NCBI RefSeq assembly: GCF_002934235.1
Contig: NZ_PTIS01000002.1
Location: 186,001-250,000, forward strand
DNA: 64,000 bases
Direction of reading: 5' to 3'
From: Clostridium algidicarnis DSM 15099
GTDB lineage: Bacteria > Bacillota > Clostridia > Clostridiales > Clostridiaceae
Position 1 is the stretch's first letter; each line of letters begins with the position of its first letter. Below the pieces are notes generated by a model. It was given only the letters and a program-made list of their open reading frames with translations. It did no database searches and had not been told where the DNA came from. Below, piece by piece: positions 58,672 through 64,000 of the stretch. Position numbers and translations under genes: made by a program.

Positions 58672-58706
58672 AGGTGCTAAAGGTATATTTTAGCACCTAT
58701 TTAATT
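58672..58706 (+). terminator. Terminator after smpB
   Basis: GGTGCTAAA pairs perfectly with TTTAGCACC, loop 7 nt, then TATTTAATT (weak U-run). Confidence 0.65.
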
Positions 58707-58801
58707 AAGAATGAAATTTTAGATAATGAGGAGAAAGAAAAATATATATGTGTGTCAATGAATTATGTACAAGCTATAAATAAAAAACGGGAGATAAAAT
58801 T

Positions 58802-58885
58802 ATGAGAAAAATAAGGACAATAGTAATTCTAAGTTTGGCTTTGTTATTAGGATGTTCAGTAACGGCATCTGCTCATTTTATGTGA
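58802..58885 (+). CDS. 27-residue peptide with lipoprotein-like signal sequence
   Basis: MRKIRTIVILSLALLLGCSV begins it; the full product is 27 residues ending ASAHFM then TGA. CGGGAGA lies 8 nt before ATG. The basic start, hydrophobic core, LLGC lipobox and ASA site form a complete export signal with almost no mature part. It could encode an exported signalling peptide or be the front of a decayed lipoprotein gene. I see no continuation in other frames. Confidence 0.45.
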   Translation: MRKIRTIVILSLALLLGCSVTASAHFM

Positions 58886-58960
58886 TTAAGTGTATAAATC
58901 CTAGACTGTATAATTAAATTTAGATAGAAATGTTGAAATATTTTAACAGAGGTGGATGTG

Positions 58961-59476
58961 TTGAATAAAAGACTTAATTTTAAAGGTTTCAAATTATTAA
59001 TGTGGTTAATATTTTTGATATATTTAGCAATTTTAGTTGAAGTAGTTATCTTAAAAAACGGTACTGCTATTACTATTGCAAGATCAAGAGCTACATTAGG
59101 GTTAGAAATGCCATTGAGTAAGAGAATAGCTTATTCAAATTTTATTCCATTTAAAACAATTTTATTATACATAAGTGGTCAAGGGTATAATAGTATACAG
59201 AATATATTTGGAAATATTTTGGTGTTCATTCCTTTAGGATTTTTATTACCTATATTGTTTAATAGTTGTAAAAGATTAAACAATACTATTTTTATTTCAA
59301 TTTTAGTAAGTGCATCTATTGAAACAATTCAATTACTATTTAATTTCGGAAGTTGTGATATAGATGATTTAATATTAAATACATTAGGTTCTATTATAGG
59401 ATTTGTCATATATAATAATATTAATTTTAGTATAGACAATAATCTTAAATTAGAAATTAAAACTAAGAATAAATAA
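58961..59476 (+). CDS. VanZ family membrane protein
   Basis: 171 residues, four or five membrane helices. VanZ-like motifs: NFIPFKTI, NIFGNILVFIPLGFLLPILF and SIETIQLLFNFGSCDIDDLILNTLGSIIG. Distant members affect teicoplanin resistance; most are of unknown role. TTG start with AGAGGTGG 5 nt upstream chosen over earlier GTG codons within that site. Confidence 0.9.
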   Translation: MNKRLNFKGFKLLMWLIFLIYLAILVEVVILKNGTAITIARSRATLGLEMPLSKRIAYSNFIPFKTILLYISGQGYNSIQNIFGNILVFIPLGFLLPILFNSCKRLNNTIFISILVSASIETIQLLFNFGSCDIDDLILNTLGSIIGFVIYNNINFSIDNNLKLEIKTKNK

Positions 59477-59827
59477 TTATAAGCATGTGAGTTTGAAGAT
59501 GTTTATAATATAATGAAAGAGCAGCTTACGCTTACTTTTATCTAAAGAAGATTCTAGTTCGAAGGTATTTGAGATTTATGGCTATATGTGATGTGTGCTA
59601 TTAATAAAGAATGAAAATTATTATATGAGATAGTTATGTTTTAAAATAGAGGTAATGTAAAATTTAATAATTAGGTACAGCGGGATTTTAATGTATTACT
59701 AATTTTACTATCTTTTTGTGAAAAAATAGCAAATGATTATAAAAGTAACATTATATAAAGACATAACCTATTGATAAATAACATTAACTGATGTATCATT
59801 GTATACATCGGATATATAGAATAACCA
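59477..59827. other. Gene-free AT-rich stretch before ssrA
   Basis: No reading frame of note. GATGTAT/ATACATC (59790-59809) forms a 7-bp hairpin just upstream of the ssrA promoter; otherwise I see nothing that I can support. Confidence 0.5.
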
Positions 59828-59856
59828 TTGACTATAATATATAGCTTTGATATAAT
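59828..59856 (+). promoter_or_regulatory. Promoter of ssrA
   Basis: TTGACT, 17-nt spacer, TATAAT; start expected near 59863, about 70 nt before the mature tmRNA 5' end. Confidence 0.85.
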
Positions 59857-60017
59857 GTAATTCTATATTGATGTAAAATTAAAATTAAATAGTTTACTTA
59901 AAGCACTCTTAACCGAGTACCATGTTATAACATGGGGGCGTAATGGCTTCGACGGGGGTGGGAGCAGCTTTAGAAGCGAGTGGAGGGACCTTCTGGGCCC
60001 GCCTTAAAAAACTAGAA

Positions 60018-60059
60018 GAAAATGTAAACGCAGAAGATAATTTTGCATTAGCAGCTTAA
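60018..60059 (+). CDS. tmRNA proteolysis-tag reading frame
   Basis: Codons after TAGAA read E-N-V-N-A-E-D-N-F-A-L-A-A then TAA. The final ALAA is the ClpXP/ClpAP-type degron. The resume codon (GAA) is inferred from its distance to the upstream TAG, as in E. coli TAGTC-GCA. Confidence 0.75.
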   Translation, partial: ENVNAEDNFALAA

Positions 60060-60271
60060 TATAGCTGTTCGTTCTACCTGGGAGTCCTACGGCCTAGGAT
60101 AGGGCGCCGATTAGTAGGGACCCGAGCCTAAGAAAGCTTTGACTTAGGAACGGAAATTATGAAGCTACTGAAGTAAAGAGCCTGTCTATTGGCGCTTTGC
60201 AGAGGGAATTTTAAATAATAGACTGCACTCGGAGATGCTAAAGCCTATCTACTTTCGGACAGGGGTTCGAT

Positions 60272-60554
60272 TCATAAATAGGGTCGCCTTCTAGAGTGAT
60301 CTAGAAGTGAAAACTTGGCTTTATCGGTGAACCCGTAACACTTTAAGGTGACGGCAATGCCGAGAGGTATGTGAAGAAATTCAACAGCCTCGTATCGACT
60401 TATAGGCTTCTAAACTAATTCTTAAGAGTTAGCATGAGGTACTAGGATGGAAGCTTAGCATAACTAAATTATGGCTTTCATAATACGCCAGGAGACTTAA
60501 TAATATTAAGTTTAACACATAGTCAGTGCCATTCAGAAATGATGGAAGAGCATG
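60272..60554 (+). other. Group I intron in the T-loop of tmRNA
   Basis: 283 nt. The 5' splice site follows U (GGTTCGAT^TCATA) and the intron ends in G (GCATG^TCCCC). P1: exon CGAU (60268-60271) with GUCG (60283-60286), with U-G at the splice site. P10: AGGG (60280-60283) with CCCU of exon 2. P2: CTTCTAGA/TCTAGAAG with a GTGA loop (60288-60307). P7: GACTTAT (60397-60403) with ATAGTC (60519-60524), one bulge. CGGC/GCCG lies in the P4-P6 area. No reading frame inside. Confidence 0.85.
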
Positions 60555-60572
60555 TCCCCTCGCCTCCACCAA

Positions 60573-60604
60573 AAAATCCACGATAGAAATATCGTGGATT
60601 TTTA
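60573..60604. terminator. Bidirectional terminator shared by ssrA and the endonuclease gene
   Basis: AATCCACGAT pairs with ATCGTGGATT around AGAAAT, with TTTTT after and AAAAAA before. Confidence 0.9.
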
Positions 60605-60608
60605 CTTA

Positions 60609-61022
60609 TTCCAATTTTAGACCCATGAATTCCTTGTAAAAGTCTTCCTTTAATTTCAGCATCCCATCAGAATATTTTCCATTTCTAGGGGTGACATCTT
60701 TATATTTTTCAATTATTAGTTTAGCCCTTTTCTTTTTACTTTTAATAACTAAATATGGTTCAATCTCAACTAGAAGATTGATAGCATCGTTATATTTTAT
60801 TGTATAGGTGAATGAATCTGCATGCTTTTCTAAATTATAATTTTTCTTTGCTTTTATTGTTCCAAGTTTAGTTACGTCTTTGATCCATTGTAATAATTCT
60901 ATAGTAGTTGAACTTATGCTTATGCATGGAGAGGGGAATTGATTGTGATGAAATTTTAAAAGCATAATACTACCTTCACCATCTATAATTCCAGCTATGT
61001 AAGCTTTTTCTTCAGAAGTCAT
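60609..61022 (-). CDS. LAGLIDADG homing endonuclease
   Basis: About 137-138 residues with a single LAGLIDADG motif near the N-terminus, YIAGIIDGEGSI, where the GxxDGEGS acid is the catalytic residue. A single motif implies a homodimer of the I-CreI kind. C-terminal part has YLVIKSKKKRAKLIIEKY, also typical (the family KxKQ-like helix). ATG chosen with AGAGGTGA upstream. It is convergent with ssrA and outside its intron. The stop overlaps the region at 60606-60608. Confidence 0.92.
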
Positions 61023-61204
61023 GATTATCACCTCTATTAGTTTGATTTTAGTATTTGTAAAGATGTATAAACTTATACATAAGAGGAAAACAGTGTGGAA
61101 AAAAATTAATTAAACTTTTAAATTTATGATATAATTATGTTTAGGTTTAAAGTTATTAAAATAATTTGGACTGAATTTTTATATTGTAAATGGGAGGAAA
61201 CCCT

Positions 61205-61399
61205 ATGTTTAAAGTTTTAGAATATGTAGCTATAGTAGCAGCAATCATAGGAGTAATTTATCTATCTTTATTTTGTGAAAGTATTATTAAAGGAGAAAAA
61301 GAAAAAGTCTTAAAGTATTTTTTAAGATCTCTAATTTTCATAGGAGCTTTTGGTATTTATGTAGTTATAGTGGTTGTTTTTAAAATACCATTTTTTTAA
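61205..61399 (+). CDS. Small two-helix membrane protein, unknown function
   Basis: 64 residues. Two hydrophobic helices (about 5-23 and 40-60) joined by a charged loop CESIIKGEKEKVLKYFLR. GGGAGG 8 nt before ATG. I do not recognise a family. It stands alone. Downstream, to 61544, GGGGC/GCCCC (61515-61533) forms a short GC-rich hairpin unusual for the region, without a U-run. Confidence 0.6.
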   Translation: MFKVLEYVAIVAAIIGVIYLSLFCESIIKGEKEKVLKYFLRSLIFIGAFGIYVVIVVVFKIPFF

Positions 61400-61544
61400 G
61401 TAATAAGATTTGTAGGCTTGAATAAAATGGGTGGAATTCCTATCCAGGATATATATTTATATTATACCAATTTAATATATTCGTAGCTTGATGATATTGT
61501 CACCGAGGTGTTAGAGGGGCAGGTGTTGAGCCCCCTGCTAATCA

Positions 61545-63290
61545 CTAAATTTGAAGTAACTTAATCAGCTCTTCTAACTCTTCAGACAATTCTTTTGCAA
61601 GGATAAAATCATTATATTTTAAAGCTAATTGTATTTTTGTTTCAACTATTCTTTTGTTTTGTTCAATTTCTAAATAGTCTCTTCCAAAATGATTAGCATA
61701 AATCATCCTTTTAAAAATTTTCATTTTTACTTTTCTAATTGTCTTATCTTCAATGATTAAAACATAATCCATACAGTTTACTATAGTATAGAAATCATGT
61801 GAAATCATTATAATAGCACCTTTATAATTTTGTATAGCTTTTTCAAGTGCTATTTGTGAATATGTATCTAAATGGCATGTTGGTTCATCAAGAAGCAACA
61901 TGTTTGATTTACTTTCAGAAATTTTAGCTAATTGAAGTAGATTTTTTTCTCCACCAGATAATGTGCCTATTTTTTGATTAATTCTTTCTTCTTCAAAACC
62001 ATAGTATGAAATATGCGATAAAATATCTTCACGAGTTTCGAAACCAACATCGAAAAACTCTTCAAGTATGGTATTAGAATTATTTAGCGTTTTGCTTTGT
62101 AGTTGAGATAAATATGCTATTTCAACATTTTCATTTAGCTCAATAGAATCATTATTGTTTTTTAAGATTTCTCCTAGTAAAGTAGTTTTCCCTGTACCAT
62201 TTGGTCCCACAATGGCTACTTTATCAGTAGATTTAATCTCAAAGTTAACATTTTCTAGAAGCATGTCATCAAAGGCAACACTGTAATCAGTAACTTTTAA
62301 AACCGTGGCTTCATCCATTACATTATAGGCAGCTAAACTTATATAAGGTTCTTTAATTTCTACAAAGGGGGCTTTTATTCTACGTTTTTCTAATCTTTCT
62401 TGAACTTTAACTCTAGCATTTAGAGCTCTTCCTTTTGCAGGTTCAGCATGATCAGTTGCGAGAAATCTTAGTTTATTTATTAGTTTTTCGTTTCTATCAA
62501 TTTCTTCATTATCAACAGTAGCTAGTTCTTGTAACTCAATTTTAGTTTGAAGTAATGAGAAGTTATAATCAATATAGCTTCCATCAAACTCTTGTATTTG
62601 CATATTTTCAAGGTGGATAATTTTGTTGAAACAATGATTAAGTAGATACCTATTGTGAGTAATAATTAACATTGTTCCTTTGTGTGAATTAATTAGACTT
62701 TTAAGAGAATTAAGGTTTTCAAAGTCTAAAAACACATCTGGTTCATCCATAATCATTAAGTCAGGACTATTTAGCATTGCCTTAATTACTTGAATAAGCT
62801 TAATTTCACCACCACTAAGGGAAGATATCATTATATCTTTATACTTCATTAAGTTTGTAAGATTTAGTTTCTTATTAATAATTTTTTCAAAATCATCACC
62901 ATTAATTGCGTCAAATGCGTCTAAAGTTTGTTGATACTTTTCTAGTAAAGTATCAACATCGGTGGATGTTTCCATATCGCTGCAAATAGATGTCATTTCA
63001 TTTTGTAGTTTAATAAATTCTTCTCCGATATATTCGAAAACTGTAATTTCTTTTGTTTCGCCCTGCTGTGAGAATTGACTTACATACCCAATTCTACAAT
63101 TAGGGGATTTCTCTAAGGAACCATCAAACATATATTTTTCTGGATCAATAAGGATATCTATTAGTGTACTTTTTCCACTGCCATTTGTTCCTATGAAAGC
63201 ACAATGCTGTCCATCTTCTAATGTAAATGAAATATTATTATATAGATCTTTTTTCGGAAATGAGTAGGATAAGTTATTAACTTTTATCAT
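61545..63290 (-). CDS. ABC-F family ribosome-protection-type ATPase
   Basis: 581 residues, two ATPase domains and no membrane part. Walker A GTNGSGKSTL and GPNGTGKTTL, signatures LSGGEIKLIQV and LSGGEKNLLQL, with a linker (about 220-300) in the place of the antibiotic-resistance domain. Members in this branch (Lsa, Vga, CplR types) remove lincosamides, pleuromutilins or streptogramin A from the ribosome; the spectrum here is inference. ATG after AGAGGGA chosen. A leader peptide and attenuator lie upstream. The C-terminal 50 residues form a charged helical extension. Confidence 0.9.
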   Translation of the reverse strand: MIKVNNLSYSFPKKDLYNNISFTLEDGQHCAFIGTNGSGKSTLIDILIDPEKYMFDGSLEKSPNCRIGYVSQFSQQGETKEITVFEYIGEEFIKLQNEMTSICSDMETSTDVDTLLEKYQQTLDAFDAINGDDFEKIINKKLNLTNLMKYKDIMISSLSGGEIKLIQVIKAMLNSPDLMIMDEPDVFLDFENLNSLKSLINSHKGTMLIITHNRYLLNHCFNKIIHLENMQIQEFDGSYIDYNFSLLQTKIELQELATVDNEEIDRNEKLINKLRFLATDHAEPAKGRALNARVKVQERLEKRRIKAPFVEIKEPYISLAAYNVMDEATVLKVTDYSVAFDDMLLENVNFEIKSTDKVAIVGPNGTGKTTLLGEILKNNNDSIELNENVEIAYLSQLQSKTLNNSNTILEEFFDVGFETREDILSHISYYGFEEERINQKIGTLSGGEKNLLQLAKISESKSNMLLLDEPTCHLDTYSQIALEKAIQNYKGAIIMISHDFYTIVNCMDYVLIIEDKTIRKVKMKIFKRMIYANHFGRDYLEIEQNKRIVETKIQLALKYNDFILAKELSEELEELIKLLQI

Positions 63291-63312
63291 ATTAGTCCCT
63301 CTCTTTATCATT

Positions 63313-63341
63313 AAAAAAGAGCCTACAAAAATAAGCTCTTT
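63313..63341 (-). terminator. Attenuator hairpin in the ABC-F leader
   Basis: On the minus strand AAAGAGC pairs with GCTCTTT, then TTTTT, placed between the leader peptide body and the ABC-F start. Confidence 0.75.
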
Positions 63342-63367
63342 AATACTAAGTTTAACATTGATAGCAT
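63323..63367 (-). CDS. 14-residue leader peptide of the ABC-F gene
   Basis: MLSMLNLVLKSLFL then TAG. Leu-rich short frame whose codons 9-11 cover the 5' arm of the attenuator hairpin. GGGGAG lies 14 nt upstream, rather far. By analogy with other ABC-F leaders, an antibiotic-stalled ribosome would prevent termination. Confidence 0.6.
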   Translation of the reverse strand: MLSMLNLVLKSLFL

Positions 63368-63445
63368 AACACTTTTTGCTACTCCCCACAAGGAACCCAG
63401 GGTAGAATAAAATGGAAAACTGCGCTTAAGTAGAGAAATAAATAA

Positions 63446-63474
63446 TTGACAACTATATCACTTAATGATATAGT
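63446..63474 (+). promoter_or_regulatory. Promoter of the PadR regulator
   Basis: TTGACA, 17-nt spacer, TATAGT; start near 63481. Confidence 0.8.
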
Positions 63475-63505
63475 ATGTTTAATGATATATCATTAAATGA
63501 TATAT
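63454..63505. promoter_or_regulatory. Palindromic operators over the PadR promoter
   Basis: TATATCA-CTTAA-TGATATA (63454-63472) covers the spacer and -10; TTTAATGATATATCATTAAA (63478-63497) is a perfect 20-bp palindrome over the start site; TATCATT-A-AATGATA (63488-63502) overlaps it. Likely autoregulation. Confidence 0.65.
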
Positions 63506-63531
63506 GGTATAAGAAAAGGGAGAAGGTTATT

Positions 63532-63852
63532 ATGGCAAGAAAAGATTCCATTGACATAGGTGAATTAACAGATTCTGCTTTTTATATTTTATCTAGTGTT
63601 AGTGAGGAGAAGCATGGTTACTTAATTATGAAAACTATTGAGGAATTTACTGAAAATAAAGTAACAATTGGACCTGCATCATTATACACAACACTTAAAA
63701 AGCTCTTAGTAGCAGGGCTCATAGAATTAAAGCCTAGCACAGATGAAAATAAGAAGATATATAAGATTACAAGTCTAGGGCGTGAGATGCTTATAAAAGA
63801 GATTGAGCGAAAAAAACAAATGATTAACTTCGCTGAAAAATTTTTAAAGTAG
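63532..63852 (+). CDS. PadR family transcriptional regulator
   Basis: 106 residues, winged helix: LTDSAFYILSSVSEEKHGYLIM, GPASLYTTLKKLLVAGLIEL and YKITSLGREMLIKE. ATG of MARKDS with GGGAGAAGG upstream; an earlier in-frame ATG overlaps the operator. Probably represses its own operon and possibly the divergent ABC-F gene. Followed after 19 nt by a DUF2812 gene, a frequent partner. Confidence 0.92.
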   Translation: MARKDSIDIGELTDSAFYILSSVSEEKHGYLIMKTIEEFTENKVTIGPASLYTTLKKLLVAGLIELKPSTDENKKIYKITSLGREMLIKEIERKKQMINFAEKFLK

Positions 63853-63871
63853 TAGAAAAGGGGTGATATTT

Positions 63872-64000
63872 GTGAAAAATAAATATGTCATGATCAGCGG
63901 ATTTGCTTTTAGTGAAGAAAGTGACATGGAAAAACTAAAAAACTATGCAAAGGAAGGTTGGATACTAGAAGACATAGTAGGTGGATTTTTCTACAAATTA
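63872..64000 (+). CDS. DUF2812 family protein (N-terminal 43 residues)
   Basis: GTG start after GGGGTGA. The visible part, with MEKLKNYAKEGWILEDIVGG and FFYKL, is the N-terminal signature of DUF2812 proteins, which are usually membrane proteins encoded with PadR regulators. The frame runs off the window. Confidence 0.8.
   Translation, partial: MKNKYVMISGFAFSEESDMEKLKNYAKEGWILEDIVGGFFYKL

Larger units (their letters stand above)
59934..60571 (+). ncRNA. ssrA: tmRNA gene (ssrA) interrupted by an intron
   Basis: The 5' acceptor strand GGGGGCG (59934-59940) pairs with CGCCTCC (60561-60567) before ACCA. TAATGGCTTCGACGGGGGTG is the tRNA-like D-region. The tag frame runs from about GAA 60018 to TAA 60057-60059 and ends NAEDNFALAA. 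Exon 1 is 59934-60271 and exon 2 60555-60571; joined they give 355 nt and a normal T-arm, GGGG-TTCGATT-CCCC. Unspliced, the T-arm cannot form. Function therefore needs excision of the insert. Confidence 0.95.

Noticed and set aside
60272-60554. Insertion making ssrA a pseudogene
   Set aside because: Exons join cleanly and the insert has intron pairings and borders; loss of function is not needed to explain it.

Overview
This 64-kb window is chromosomal DNA from a low-GC, spore-forming, anaerobic Firmicute, almost certainly Clostridium sensu lato. The grounds are AT-rich codon use, strong AGGAGG-type ribosome binding sites with frequent GTG and TTG starts, a spore cortex-lytic enzyme (SleB), an oxygen-sensitive Fe-S L-serine dehydratase, and a complete selenium-dependent glycine reductase operon (Stickland fermentation). 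I do not name a species.

Layout. 1-10 kb: end of a possible nucleoid-associated protein, fba, a YetF/DUF4363 pair, a uridine-kinase-like nucleoside kinase, sdaAB-sdaAA, pssA, a lipid kinase and a YgiQ radical SAM protein. 10-19 kb: sleB; a T-box leader with a UGC (Cys) specifier ahead of cysK-cysE-queG; an unassigned structured RNA; plsC-nth; lemA-TPM; a candidate small RNA; ddl and an M42 peptidase. 19-27 kb: a VanW protein, a MoxR/DUF58/transglutaminase operon, a Cof-type HAD phosphatase and trmL. 27-36 kb: a tandem glycine riboswitch with an ON-type terminator platform, then grdX-trxB-trxA-grdE-grdA-grdB-grdC-grdD. grdA and grdB each carry an in-frame UGA followed at the right distance by a small SECIS-like hairpin. 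36-41 kb: a BMP lipoprotein and a nucleoside-type ABC transporter. 41-50 kb: rpoN, then cggR-gap-pgk-tpiA-gpmI-eno. GGGACA half-sites lie in the cggR leader and an inverted pair lies upstream of fba, which suggests that CggR links the two glycolytic loci. 50-59 kb: secG, a structured intergenic element, a membrane pyrophosphatase, a decayed IS607-type element with intact tnpB inserted just upstream of rnr, then rnr, an SDR gene and smpB.

59-64 kb is the most unusual part. The tmRNA gene is split in its T-loop by a 283-nt insertion that looks like a group I intron; removing it restores a 355-nt tmRNA. A LAGLIDADG homing-endonuclease gene lies just outside the intron on the opposite strand, and a shared terminator separates them. 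After it come a small membrane protein, an ABC-F ribosome-protection-type gene with a leader peptide and attenuator hairpin, and a divergent PadR regulator with palindromic operators followed by a DUF2812 gene that runs off the window.

The metabolic theme is amino-acid and sugar fermentation. Serine is deaminated to pyruvate, glycine is reduced to acetyl phosphate using thioredoxin electrons and selenoproteins, and glycolysis and a membrane pyrophosphatase contribute to energy conservation. Nearly all genes are ordinary core or fermentative genes. The interest lies mainly in RNA-level control (riboswitch, T-box, leader attenuator, split tmRNA) and in mobile-element effects near rnr and ssrA.
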